Source: Aeriscardovia sp. (GTDB taxonomy: Bacteria > Actinomycetota > Actinomycetes > Actinomycetales > Bifidobacteriaceae). From it: DNA of 64,000 nt. A program made the translations under genes and the position numbers. Shown here piece after piece: positions 46,215 through 54,521 of this stretch (position 1 is its first letter; each line of letters opens with the position of its first letter). Where the stretch lies: assembly GCA_017413255.1 (NCBI GenBank), contig JAFPUC010000008.1:100001-164000 (forward strand), in the 5' to 3' direction. The notes below the pieces were generated by a model. That model was given only the letters and a program-made list of their open reading frames with translations, did not search any database and was not told where the DNA came from.

Positions 46215-47605
46215 CAGAGGATCCCTCGGTATCCCCGACTTTTGAGGGGGGGGAAGGCAAAGGCGTCTCCCCCCAGCAGCTTCGCAAGGCGAAGAGGGCT
46301 CTTCCGGCCCTCTTCGCCTTAGGTATTTTCGGCCACATTATCTTTCAATCCTTTAACCTTGTTTACCAAAATGTGGGCGAAAGCCTGCATATGGCCCCCG
46401 AAGCTTCGCTTTTAGTGTCCCTGCCGGGAGTGGCCCTGGCCGCAATATGCCTCTTTTACGACACCCTGTGCGACTACGTATCTCCAAGGACGATTGTGTG
46501 CATAGGTACCTTGGTTTTGGTGGCAAGTTCTATAGCTGGATTTTTGGGAGCTTCCAACTTTTGGGTGGTTCTGGTATGCAGAATCTTTCAGACCATAGCC
46601 GTGCACGCTTCCGTAGTGCTGGTAATCCTCGTAAAGTACCTTCCCGAAAAAGACAGGGGCATTTTTATAGGCCTAAACAACGCTGCGTACTTTGTATCGG
46701 TGGTCTTGGGAATGCTTCTTGGAGGCCAGATTGACTTTATACCATGGAAATACATCCTCCTCGTCCCGGCCCTCGCCGTCTTCCTCCTCCCCATCCTTCT
46801 TAAAAACGTCCCGAAGCTAGAATCCAAGCCGGAGCCCTTCGACGGGCTGGGAGCTTCGCTCTTTACGGTTTGCGTAGCATTCCTCACCATCTTCTTTACT
46901 TATGAAAAGACATGGCTCCTTTTGGTCAGCTGCCTTCTTTTCGCCGTCTTTGCAGTATGGATGAAAAAGAGCAAAAACCCTCTTCTTACAAAGTCGATGA
47001 TGAAGTCGAGGGCATTTACAGGCACTCTTCTCATCCTCTTTTTGACTTTCTTCTTCCAGTACGCGGCAATACCGATCTATAAGACCATAGGAAAAAGCGT
47101 ATACCACATGCACCTGGAATCCATTTCATGGCTTTTGGCCCTGGTGTACTTGATATGCGTGGGGGTTGCCTGCCTGTCGGGGGCGATATGCAAAAAGATT
47201 GGCGACTGGCCTTCCATCCTCCTCTCCCTCTTTTTGATGCTGCTCGGATTTTTGCTCTCGGCCTTCGCCATTAAGTGGGGATTTGCGGCCGTGACCGTGT
47301 TTATGATTGTCTACGAGGTGGGTTTAACATTGGCGTATACGCCCATATACGACATCGCCACTTCCGCCCTGCGCGAAAGCCAGAGGGGAAGAGGGGTGGG
47401 AATAGCGCACGTGGCTATGAACGTGGCTCCCGCCCTCGGAATTGCCGTATACAGCGCCATCGAAAAGTCCCATGTGGGTTTTGAGATTGTACCTCGCCTG
47501 TCGGTTATATTTTGGCTTATGACTGCGCTTTCAGCCCTGTCGATAATCTGCACTCTCGGGGTTCGCAAGTTTGTAGGACACTCAGTCCGCACTCCAAACC
47601 AGTAA
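46211..47605 (+). CDS. MFS transporter, DHA2-like, first of three tandem paralogues
   Basis: A 464-residue protein with about 14 predicted membrane helices, resembling drug:proton antiporters of the DHA2/Tet(L) group. The segments LYDTLCDYVSPR, FWVVLVCRIFQ and KDRGIFIGLNNAAYFVSVVLGMLLGG recur in the two genes that follow. The ATG at 46211 is 17 nt from the nearest Shine-Dalgarno, an unusual distance, and lies in an inverted repeat. A 14-bp perfect hairpin sits in codons 26-37. The substrate is unknown. Confidence 0.8.
   Translation: MTEDPSVSPTFEGGEGKGVSPQQLRKAKRALPALFALGIFGHIIFQSFNLVYQNVGESLHMAPEASLLVSLPGVALAAICLFYDTLCDYVSPRTIVCIGTLVLVASSIAGFLGASNFWVVLVCRIFQTIAVHASVVLVILVKYLPEKDRGIFIGLNNAAYFVSVVLGMLLGGQIDFIPWKYILLVPALAVFLLPILLKNVPKLESKPEPFDGLGASLFTVCVAFLTIFFTYEKTWLLLVSCLLFAVFAVWMKKSKNPLLTKSMMKSRAFTGTLLILFLTFFFQYAAIPIYKTIGKSVYHMHLESISWLLALVYLICVGVACLSGAICKKIGDWPSILLSLFLMLLGFLLSAFAIKWGFAAVTVFMIVYEVGLTLAYTPIYDIATSALRESQRGRGVGIAHVAMNVAPALGIAVYSAIEKSHVGFEIVPRLSVIFWLMTALSALSIICTLGVRKFVGHSVRTPNQ
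46286..46320 (+). repeat. Perfect 14-bp hairpin in the early coding region of the first tandem MFS gene
   Basis: AAGGCGAAGAGGGC (46286-46299) and its exact complement (46307-46320) flank a 7-nt loop. The repeat encodes part of the cytoplasmic N terminus and the start of helix 1. It is not followed by a T tract. Confidence 0.8.
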
Positions 47606-47613
47606 GGATTGTT

Positions 47614-49047
47614 ATGGAGAACGCAAGCGACAATGACGTCGAATTTGAACGAATAAGGCGGGAAACCAAAAAATCCCTCCCCAGCCTTTTATTTGTCTTT
47701 ATCATCGGCAATCTGATGATTCAATGCTTTAATCTGGTCTACTCGAATATAGGAACATCCCTGCACGTCTCGGCAACTGCAGCCGCACTCCTTTCCACCC
47801 TCCCCGGCATAATTTTGGGAATAGTGTGCATGCTCTATGAGACGCTGTGCGACTTTATTTCACCTAAGAAAATGGTGCTGTGGGGAGTTGGAGTTTTAAT
47901 AGTTTCCTCAGTCGTAGGCTTCTTCCTCTCTTTTAACTTCTGGGTGGTAGTAGTGGTAAGGGCCCTGCAGGTAGCCGGGGCCCAGGTCGCCGGATCGGTC
48001 TTCCTTATAATGACCGTAAAATTCCTGAACAAAAAGGAAAAGGCGGTATATCTTGGAGTGTTTAACGCAGCCTACTACCTTTCGGTAGCGCTGGGCGTGT
48101 TTGCGGGCGGATGGATCCAGGACATGCCATGGAAGTGGCTTCTTTTGATTCCGGCCCTCGCCATTTTCGTTTTTCCCATCCTCGTCAAAGACACCCCCAA
48201 CGTCTCGGGCAAGGGCGAAAAGGTGGATTCTGTAGGCATCATAATATTTGCCGGAATCGCTACCTGCCTCGCCGTCTACTTCTCCTACATGCAGTTCTGG
48301 TGGCTCTGGATCATATTTGGAGTTCTGGTAATAGGCTTTTCTTTCAACGTGGCCAAAAACAAGCACTCCTTTATCACTCCCAAGTTCCTTAAGAACGGAA
48401 GGTACATGATCCTTCTTGCGCTTTTGTGCATAAGCTTCTTCTTCGAGTTCGCCTGCACGCCAATCTACCAGGTAATAGGGGATGGAGTATTTCAAATCCC
48501 GCTTCAGCAGGTGTCTTGGTGGCTGACCGGCGTGAACCTTGTGGCAATGGTTGTGGGCATCTTCTCGGGCCCCCTTGTAAACAAGCTCGGCCACTACACC
48601 GTTATCATCCTTTCCCTTGTGGCCGAAATCGTAGGCTTTGGCCTTTCGGCGGTCTTCATTCACTCTAGCTTCTGGTTCCTTAGCATTCTCAATGCCATCA
48701 CCATAGCGGGCTTCACTGCGATTTACACCCCTATCTACGATGCCGCCAGCGCGGCTCTGCCCCAGGAAGAGAGGGGCAGGGCTATAGGAATTTGCGATCT
48801 TATAGTCAATATTTCCCCTTCCATCGGCATAGCCGTCTACTCCGATCTCATTGAAAACGCGGCGCTGGGCCACGGCACCCTCTTTGGAATAAAGGGCATG
48901 ACTGCCTGCCAGACAGCCAACGTCTTCTGGATTATGTTCCTTGTTGCCGTAGCTTCCCTGATACTGGTTCTGATATGCAAAAAGCCCATTTCTTCAGTTG
49001 TAAAGAAGGCGGTCTCGGTAGACACTGACGAAGACATAGCCCAGTAG
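47614..49047 (+). CDS. MFS transporter, DHA2-like, second of three tandem paralogues
   Basis: A 477-residue membrane protein with about 14 helices and the same motifs as its neighbours (LYETLCDFISPK, FWVVVVVRALQ, KEKAVYLGVFNAAYYLSVALGVFAGG). The ATG at 47614, with AAGGA 5 nt upstream, is chosen; the frame is open for 34 codons further into the previous gene. It starts 8 nt after the first paralogue stops, so both share an operon. The substrate is unknown. Confidence 0.82.
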   Translation: MENASDNDVEFERIRRETKKSLPSLLFVFIIGNLMIQCFNLVYSNIGTSLHVSATAAALLSTLPGIILGIVCMLYETLCDFISPKKMVLWGVGVLIVSSVVGFFLSFNFWVVVVVRALQVAGAQVAGSVFLIMTVKFLNKKEKAVYLGVFNAAYYLSVALGVFAGGWIQDMPWKWLLLIPALAIFVFPILVKDTPNVSGKGEKVDSVGIIIFAGIATCLAVYFSYMQFWWLWIIFGVLVIGFSFNVAKNKHSFITPKFLKNGRYMILLALLCISFFFEFACTPIYQVIGDGVFQIPLQQVSWWLTGVNLVAMVVGIFSGPLVNKLGHYTVIILSLVAEIVGFGLSAVFIHSSFWFLSILNAITIAGFTAIYTPIYDAASAALPQEERGRAIGICDLIVNISPSIGIAVYSDLIENAALGHGTLFGIKGMTACQTANVFWIMFLVAVASLILVLICKKPISSVVKKAVSVDTDEDIAQ

Positions 49048-49083
49048 CTGAAATCCTTTAATTGGCGCTGGTACACTTTTTAA

Positions 49084-50454
49084 GTGTCTAAGAAAAGAGA
49101 AAAAGGACCTGTAAAAACCGGAGCCCTCTGGGCGCTTTTAATCATTTATCTTCTGGGCAACCTCATGCTCCAGGCTTTCAACCTTTCCTATTCCGATATA
49201 GGAAAGGACTTGGGCGCGGGGAAAATGTCTGACTTCCTTTCAGTAATTCCTGGCATAGTCCTGGCCGTCCTTTCCCTCCTCTATGACGCTCTGTGCGATT
49301 TTGTATCCGCCAGGGCCATTGCTTTTTGGGGGGCATCCTTTTTAATCGCAGGATCTGTTGTCGGAATTTTTTTCCATTCCTTTGCGGGGGTACTGGCGGC
49401 AAGAATCCTGCAGCAGTCAGGCTCCCAGGCTGCGGGAAGCGTATTTCTGGTTTCCTGCGTTAAAAGGCTTCCGCCCGGCAGAAAGACTTTTTATATAGGG
49501 CTCTTTGGCGCCATATACAGCGCGGCCAGCGTGCTTGGAGTGCTGGCCGGAGGGCTAGTGGAGCTCATTCCGTGGAATCTTCTCTTCATCCTCCCTCTGC
49601 TTTCTCTTCCCTTCCTCCCCCTCCTTTCCTCCCTTCCGAAGGGAAGCGGAAAGAAAAAGAAGGTAGATTACTTTGGAATGATCCTCTTTTCCCTTCTTGC
49701 AGGCTCCATTTCCGTCTTCTTTGACTTCATTTCCCTGGCCAGCATTTTGGTGTTGGTCGGCCTGCTTTTAGGGTTTATTTTCTACGCCCTGTTTAATAAA
49801 AACTGCTTTCTTCCAAGAAGGTTTCTTAAAAACCGGGCCTTTGCCTCGGCGATAAGCGTGATAATTATTTTCAATCTCTTTTCTTATGCCCAGATCCCCA
49901 TCTACCAGCTGATAGGCAAAGACGTGTACCACATACCCCTGGACGAAGTTTCATGGGCTCTGGCCGCAGTTTACGCCCTTACCGCCGCAGTGGGGGCCTT
50001 TTCGGGAAAGCTGGTTTCATGGCTTGGGCACTACAAGACCATCCTGTTTTCGGCTTTGGCAATGGTAATAGGACTTGGCCTCTCTGCCTTATTTATAGGA
50101 TCCAACTTTTGGCTTCTTACGGTTTTTGCCTGCATTTACAACTTTGGAGAGATCGCCGCTTATTCCCCGCTCTACAGCGCCGCAACTTCCACCCTGCTTC
50201 CCGAAGAGAGGGGGAGGGGAATAGGGCTGTGCGAACTTTCTTTAAACACCACCTCGGCCGTGGGCCTGAGCATTTACAGCGCCCTCCTTTCCTCCCCCTC
50301 TCTTTCTCACCTTCGCCTCACTTTCTATTCTTCGGGCATTTTGGCCTCAAACGTGCTTTGGATAATGACTGTAGCCTCGGCCTTGGCCGCTATTTTGATA
50401 GCCCTTTTCTCCAAGTCGCTCAGGGAAGGGGACTTTGCCTCATTTGGGCATTAA
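49084..50454 (+). CDS. MFS transporter, DHA2-like, third of three tandem paralogues
   Basis: A 456-residue member of the same paralogous set (LYDALCDFVSARA, RKTFYIGLFGAIYSAASVLGVLAGG). It begins with GTG 36 nt after the second copy. TACACT lies 6 nt upstream of the GTG and no Shine-Dalgarno is visible, so it may have its own leaderless promoter. It is the most diverged of the three by eye. The substrate is unknown. Confidence 0.8.
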   Translation: MSKKREKGPVKTGALWALLIIYLLGNLMLQAFNLSYSDIGKDLGAGKMSDFLSVIPGIVLAVLSLLYDALCDFVSARAIAFWGASFLIAGSVVGIFFHSFAGVLAARILQQSGSQAAGSVFLVSCVKRLPPGRKTFYIGLFGAIYSAASVLGVLAGGLVELIPWNLLFILPLLSLPFLPLLSSLPKGSGKKKKVDYFGMILFSLLAGSISVFFDFISLASILVLVGLLLGFIFYALFNKNCFLPRRFLKNRAFASAISVIIIFNLFSYAQIPIYQLIGKDVYHIPLDEVSWALAAVYALTAAVGAFSGKLVSWLGHYKTILFSALAMVIGLGLSALFIGSNFWLLTVFACIYNFGEIAAYSPLYSAATSTLLPEERGRGIGLCELSLNTTSAVGLSIYSALLSSPSLSHLRLTFYSSGILASNVLWIMTVASALAAILIALFSKSLREGDFASFGH

Positions 50455-50486
50455 AAAAGGGGCCCCTCACCCCCTAAAAAATTCTT

Positions 50487-50747
50487 TTATTTCTTTTTTC
50501 CGTAGCGCTTTTCAAATTTGCTGACCTGTCCTGCAGAGTCCAGCACAGTGCGCTTGCCGGTGTAGAAGGGGTGGGTCGCGCTAGACACCTCCACGTCGTA
50601 GAGAGGATAGGTGTTGCCGTCCTTCCACTCTATAGTCTGGCTCACCCTGTGGTCCCCTGCCATCGTCGAGCGGGTCAAAAATTCCAGCCCGCCCTTGCGA
50701 TCGCGAAACACCACATACCCGTAATTGGGATGGATTTCCGATTTCAT
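50487..50747 (-). CDS. rpmE2: Ribosomal protein L31 type B (zinc-independent)
   Basis: An 86-residue large-subunit protein. The sequence [16 protein letters not shown] and [15 protein letters not shown] are typical of L31B; the CxxC zinc pair of L31A is missing. Such copies replace the zinc form when zinc is scarce, or are the only copy. GGAGAAAAAGCT precedes the ATG. It is convergent with the MFS genes. Confidence 0.95.
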   Translation of the reverse strand: MKSEIHPNYGYVVFRDRKGGLEFLTRSTMAGDHRVSQTIEWKDGNTYPLYDVEVSSATHPFYTGKRTVLDSAGQVSKFEKRYGKKK

Positions 50748-50797
50748 AGCTTTTTCTCCTCTAAATTCTAGGCCTTATCCCTAGTATAGCCTTCCCC

Positions 50798-51583
50798 TTA
50801 TACTATGTCCCTTATTCCCATCGCAATGAGGGCCAGTCCAAGCGCTCCTTCCAGCCACTTTGCCCTGCTTCCTTTTGTGATGAAGCGGGCAACAATCGGC
50901 GCCACCAACGCCCCGCAGGTGGCGCCGATTGTGAGGGGGATGGCGGCCCTCCAGTCGACGTGGCCGCCTATAAGGTGCACGCTGGCCCCTAAAATGCCCA
51001 TGCATATAACTACCCAGGAAGAGGTGGAAATGGTTTCAAAAACGTCGTCTCCCAAAAGCAGCAGGCCTGCAAAAATCGGCTCCCCTCCGCTCATGCCGCC
51101 AATTCCCGCCATTACGCCGCCAAGTACTCCAAAGACGGTGTAGATGGTTATAACCTCCCACATTTTTCTGGAAGATCCTCCCCGGGTTCCATCTCCTTTT
51201 GCCGGCTTTCTATTTTTCTCTTTGCGAAAGGCTTTGTAGAGGATGACGCCGCCCACAAAGAAGAGGATGGAGGCCAAAATATAACTGTAGGCGGCCTTGG
51301 GAATCCAGAAGGAGACAATCGAGCAGATAATCACGCTGGGGATGGCGGAAATCAGCATTCGGTTTCCCTTATGGAAATCCATATGCTTTTTTTCGTAGTA
51401 GCCCCAAGTGCCGATCACCAGCGAGGGAAGGGTTGTAACGAGGGCTGTGGCTGTGGCTGCGGCGGGATCCAGACCTAAAACGGCCGTGAGAAGGCCTACG
51501 TAAATGGAACCTCCGCCGCTTCCAAGGGCGATCACAAAAGTCCCCACCAGCAGGCCTACCGCTACCAGTAGGAGAATATGCAT
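50798..51583 (-). CDS. TSUP (TauE/SafE) family permease
   Basis: A 261-residue protein with eight predicted helices in two repeats. Each repeat has the family glycine motif (LGSGGGSIYVGLL near the N terminus, GIGGMSGGEPIFAGLLLL in the second half). Members move sulfite, sulfonates or other small organosulfur anions; the substrate here is unknown. The ATG at 51583 is preferred to one 3 codons earlier, because TATAAT lies exactly 7 nt upstream of it and would overlap the earlier ATG. Confidence 0.87.
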   Translation of the reverse strand: MHILLLVAVGLLVGTFVIALGSGGGSIYVGLLTAVLGLDPAAATATALVTTLPSLVIGTWGYYEKKHMDFHKGNRMLISAIPSVIICSIVSFWIPKAAYSYILASILFFVGGVILYKAFRKEKNRKPAKGDGTRGGSSRKMWEVITIYTVFGVLGGVMAGIGGMSGGEPIFAGLLLLGDDVFETISTSSWVVICMGILGASVHLIGGHVDWRAAIPLTIGATCGALVAPIVARFITKGSRAKWLEGALGLALIAMGIRDIV

Positions 51584-51590
51584 TCTTTGC

Positions 51591-51596
51591 ATTATA
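51591..51596 (-). promoter_or_regulatory. Predicted -10 element of the TSUP permease gene
   Basis: A consensus TATAAT on the minus strand lies exactly 7 nt before the ATG at 51583, predicting a leaderless transcript. Confidence 0.55.
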
Positions 51597-51648
51597 TCCC
51601 TATTTAGGGAAAATGCATTTATTTTTTCTAAAGGCTTATTTAACTGCT

Positions 51649-51894
51649 TTAGGCCGTCGGGAGGGGCTGGGACGTCTCCTCATCCCTCTCCCACTCATCA
51701 ATCTTCCCCTCCCTCAATTTTCTGGCATGCCTGCTCTCCTTGTCGGAGTGGTCCTGGTGAAGAGAGGAAAGGTGGAGGCTTGATGAAGAGAGGGAAGCGA
51801 AAGCTGAAAAAGAAGTGTGAAATATCAAAAGGGAAAGCACTGCAAGGCAGAGAGCCGTCAGGGCGCGGCTGAAAATGGGGCGCCTTGAAATCAT
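51649..51894 (-). CDS. Small secreted or membrane-anchored hypothetical protein
   Basis: An 81-residue frame with a signal-peptide-like N terminus: basic start, hydrophobic stretch (about 11-30) ending SAFAS, then a Ser/His-rich and strongly charged remainder. AAGGA lies 6-7 nt before the ATG. A frame on the other strand covers the same bases but lacks such features. No family was recognised. It forms part of a cluster of small hydrophobic proteins here. Confidence 0.45.
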   Translation of the reverse strand: MISRRPIFSRALTALCLAVLSLLIFHTSFSAFASLSSSSLHLSSLHQDHSDKESRHARKLREGKIDEWERDEETSQPLPTA

Positions 51895-51971
51895 TAACCA
51901 TCCTTAAAATTGTAATTTTTCTTTAATCAAATTATAAAAGAAGGGTTGGAAAATACACATATTTTCCAAAT

Positions 51972-52136
51972 TTAAAACTTGTGGGACACCGTTTCCCACC
52001 CCTGCCTGAGCATAGATCCCAGCCATTTAAAAACAGAGGCGACTTCGCTTCTCGCCCCTTTGCTCAAAGACACCCAAATCCCTATGAGGATTAAAATCAC
52101 ACACACCCATATGGCCAGTTTTATAAGCCTGCGCAT
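51972..52136 (-). CDS. Small single-pass membrane protein, 54 residues
   Basis: This short frame starts at ATG 52136 with GGGGGG a few bases upstream. It has a basic start (MRRLIKLAIW), one membrane helix (about 5-24) and an amphipathic C-terminal half. No family was recognised. It is divergent from the next small membrane protein gene. Confidence 0.5.
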   Translation of the reverse strand: MRRLIKLAIWVCVILILIGIWVSLSKGARSEVASVFKWLGSMLRQGWETVSHKF

Positions 52137-52240
52137 TTACCCCCCGAGGACAAGCCCTATAACAAAATTGGATCTTTTTAAAAATTCAGCGTATAATAAA
52201 TTACTTCAATTAAAAATGAAAAATATCTTAGGGAGGAAAA

Positions 52241-52459
52241 ATGCGAAAAGCCATTATTCTTATTCCGCCCCTCTTGGCGATGGCGGCGGTGGTGCTGATG
52301 TTCATCTTTTCCAAAGCCCCCCTCGCCGGAAGGGAAATGGCAGCAGAGATCTGCATTCTCTCTGCCTCAGCCCTCTGGATTATGATAGGCAAGTTTATAG
52401 CCAGCCTCAAATCCAACGAAGGGGATAAGGAAAAGGCTCTTGGGATCCTCAACCTTTAA
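52241..52459 (+). CDS. Small two-helix membrane protein, 72 residues
   Basis: The protein has two hydrophobic helices (about 4-24 and 33-55) and a charged tail. The leader GGGAGGAAAA before the ATG is a strong ribosome binding site, and a clear intrinsic terminator follows 15 nt after the stop, which supports a real gene. No family was recognised. Confidence 0.65.
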   Translation: MRKAIILIPPLLAMAAVVLMFIFSKAPLAGREMAAEICILSASALWIMIGKFIASLKSNEGDKEKALGILNL

Positions 52460-52474
52460 AAAGATGGCAAGCAG

Positions 52475-52504
52475 GCCTGGGCTTTAAGCCTAGGCTATTT
52501 TTTT
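52475..52504 (+). terminator. Intrinsic terminator of the small membrane protein gene
   Basis: The stem GCCTGGGC/GCCTAGGC (one G-U pair, 5-nt loop) is followed by TA and seven T residues. It overlaps the last codons of the convergent methyltransferase gene. Confidence 0.8.
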
Positions 52505-53095
52505 GCCTACCACTTCGTACTTTTCTTCTTCATCCACTGCGCACTCCACTTTCAGCCATCCCTGCATTCTTTCTGCGAGCCTTTGGGCAGGGGGAAGGGG
52601 AAGGGAGATGAAGGGGGCGCCCCCTTCATGGATGCGGTCCAACTGTTTTCGCCCTTTATCGTGGGCTATGACAAGCCTTCCTCCGATTTTAAGATCTTTT
52701 GCAAAGGCATTTATGGCTTTTAGGGGCTCGATAAAGTGGGGCCAGGCGTTAAAGACTACAACGGCGTCGAAAGGCTCGTTAAATTCGGCCTCCACGGCAT
52801 CGGCTGCCAAAAAAGAGACCCTTTTTTCGCCTGCAAACTTCTTTTCGGCTTCCTCTATCATTTTGGGGGAAAGATCTATTCCTACTATCCTTTCAACCCC
52901 CGCCTCCAGGTAAAAGGGAATCATAACCCCAGTCCCGCAGGCCACATCCAGAACCCTGCCTTTAACCCCTCCTTTTTGAAGGATGGAGTTAATGGTTTTA
53001 GGATCCGGGTGCTGCCTTTCATCCCAATCGTGAGCCCTTTTGTCGAAGTAGGCCCGAACCTCCTGCAAATTGTCTGCAGATCTTAAATCCGTCAC
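52490..53095 (-). CDS. Class I SAM-dependent methyltransferase
   Basis: A 201-residue Rossmann-fold methyltransferase. SAM binding is seen in VLDVACGTGVMIP and GIDLSPKMIEEA, with LAADAVE and VFNAWPHF further on. It overlaps the ECF S-component gene by 4 nt and is the last gene of the ECF operon, so its substrate is probably linked to the imported compound. The target cannot be read from sequence. Confidence 0.85.
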   Translation of the reverse strand: MTDLRSADNLQEVRAYFDKRAHDWDERQHPDPKTINSILQKGGVKGRVLDVACGTGVMIPFYLEAGVERIVGIDLSPKMIEEAEKKFAGEKRVSFLAADAVEAEFNEPFDAVVVFNAWPHFIEPLKAINAFAKDLKIGGRLVIAHDKGRKQLDRIHEGGAPFISLPLPPAQRLAERMQGWLKVECAVDEEEKYEVVGKKIA

Positions 53096-53700
53096 TGCGC
53101 TTCCACCTGCTTTTCTTTGTGCTTTGAAGGATACCTTTCAGGTATCAGCTTTCCTTTCATAAGGGCTACCACAATAGAGGGGACGGCCGCAAGCTGAATG
53201 ATGAGGCCCGGCAGGCAGAAGAAGAAGTAGCCCAAAATCCACGCGTAAAACGAGTACTTGCCCTGATCAAAAATCCATGCCTTGGCGCATCCTGCTGCGG
53301 CGGAGCCGATGATGATTCCCACCACTATGCTGATGTAAAGGTCGCCGTAGGTTGAGTGGGTGTGAACCCAAAACATCATAAGCCCGCATACCACGCCCAG
53401 GAAAATTCCTTGGATGATCATTGTAGGCAGTTCCGCCACGGGGGGCATGCCGGTAAATAGGGTAGACAGCACGGGACCTAAAACTCCGCATATAAGCCCG
53501 TACCACCATCCTGAAGAAAGGGCGCAAATCATAACGGGAAACCACATGGGATCATATATTTCCCCTCCCCTCGGGAAGGCGTGAAAGCCCATGGGCAAAA
53601 CCACGCATAAAGCCACACAGGCTGCGCATATCACCGATTTTTTCGCTATCGACATCCCCCGCTGCCCTTTGGCAACGGCCGCCGTCTTTTTTGAGGTCAT
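53092..53700 (-). CDS. ECF transporter substrate-binding S component, substrate unknown
   Basis: A 202-residue membrane protein with five or six helices. It lies between ecfT and the methyltransferase gene. The GFHAFPRGGEIYDPMWFPVM segment after helix 1 and the LFTGMPPVAELP loop suggest a specific S-component family, but I could not assign a vitamin or metal. Both termini are basic and cytoplasmic. Together with EcfT and two EcfA proteins it completes a dedicated transporter. Confidence 0.78.
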   Translation of the reverse strand: MTSKKTAAVAKGQRGMSIAKKSVICAACVALCVVLPMGFHAFPRGGEIYDPMWFPVMICALSSGWWYGLICGVLGPVLSTLFTGMPPVAELPTMIIQGIFLGVVCGLMMFWVHTHSTYGDLYISIVVGIIIGSAAAGCAKAWIFDQGKYSFYAWILGYFFFCLPGLIIQLAAVPSIVVALMKGKLIPERYPSKHKEKQVEAQ

Positions 53701-53714
53701 AATTTTGTCCTTTC

Positions 53715-54521
53715 TTAAATTCCGGCCTTTAAAAGGAAGGCCTGAGCTACTACAAGAAGGGCTGAAACTGAAAGAATCAGCCAGTCTCCAAGCCGGGGCA
53801 AGGAAAAGCGCTTCGCGCTCCTCCTCTTGCTTGTCCTGTACCCTCTCGCCTCCATTGCCAAAGAAAGTTCATCCGCCCTCCTGAAGGCTGTCATGAAAAT
53901 CGGCAAAAACAGGGGCAGGTACGCTTTGGCCCGCTTGAAGATATTGGTGCTTTCAAACTGGGCCCCCCTGGCGGTCTGGGCCTCTTTGATGAGGTTGAAT
54001 TCCTCAAACAAAGACGGGATGAACTCGATTGCCACTGAGATTATGAGGGCGATTTGCCCCACGGGCACTCCCAAAAAGCGCAAGGGGGAGATAAGGGACT
54101 GGAGGGCATAGGTCATTTCCACAGGAGGAGTGGAAATGAGCAGGCAGGCCGAGGCCGCCATTACCAAAATTACCTTCACTACCACGTTTATCCCCTGAAG
54201 AAGGCCGGGCAGGGAGGGGGCAAAAATCCACCACTTTCCCCACGGGCGCCCTTTTCCATAGAAAAAGAAATTCATGAGAAAAATGATGATGAAGAAGGGA
54301 AAGAGGCAAAAAACGGGCCCCAGGCTGTCTTTAGGCCTGATTTTCGCTCCTACACACATCCCAACCGTCACCAGGAGCGCCAGGATGTAACTTAAGAGGT
54401 TATGGGCCATGACTATGACCGCTATCGCGCATCCCAGAGAGGCGATTTTTATCCTCGGGTCCATTTTGTGAAATAGGGAAGAGCCTGCCCTGTAAGTGAC
54501 CATGGCTTTGCCCTTAGCCAT
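53715..54521 (-). CDS. ecfT: ECF transporter transmembrane component EcfT
   Basis: A 268-residue protein with an N-terminal YRAGSSLFHKMDPRIKI segment and about five helices, followed by the cytoplasmic coupling region with two Ala-Arg-Gly-type motifs (AQTARGAQF and AMEARGYRT) that bind the two ATPases. It overlaps the second ecfA gene by 8 nt. Confidence 0.93.
   Translation of the reverse strand: MAKGKAMVTYRAGSSLFHKMDPRIKIASLGCAIAVIVMAHNLLSYILALLVTVGMCVGAKIRPKDSLGPVFCLFPFFIIIFLMNFFFYGKGRPWGKWWIFAPSLPGLLQGINVVVKVILVMAASACLLISTPPVEMTYALQSLISPLRFLGVPVGQIALIISVAIEFIPSLFEEFNLIKEAQTARGAQFESTNIFKRAKAYLPLFLPIFMTAFRRADELSLAMEARGYRTSKRRSAKRFSLPRLGDWLILSVSALLVVAQAFLLKAGI

Noticed and set aside
47908..48873. 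A 321-codon minus-strand open frame opposite the second tandem MFS gene (also 45364-45999 opposite the OPA carrier)
   Set aside because: Long antisense frames follow from the codon bias of hydrophobic residues; the predicted proteins have no recognisable domain.
50455..50486. A GGGGCCCCTCACCCCC segment between the third MFS gene and rpmE2, considered as a terminator
   Set aside because: The possible stems are short and imperfect, so it was not listed, although a weak bidirectional terminator cannot be excluded.
51504..51872. A 122-codon plus-strand frame over the start of the TSUP gene
   Set aside because: It overlaps the well-supported TSUP gene, has low-complexity charged sequence and no ribosome binding site.
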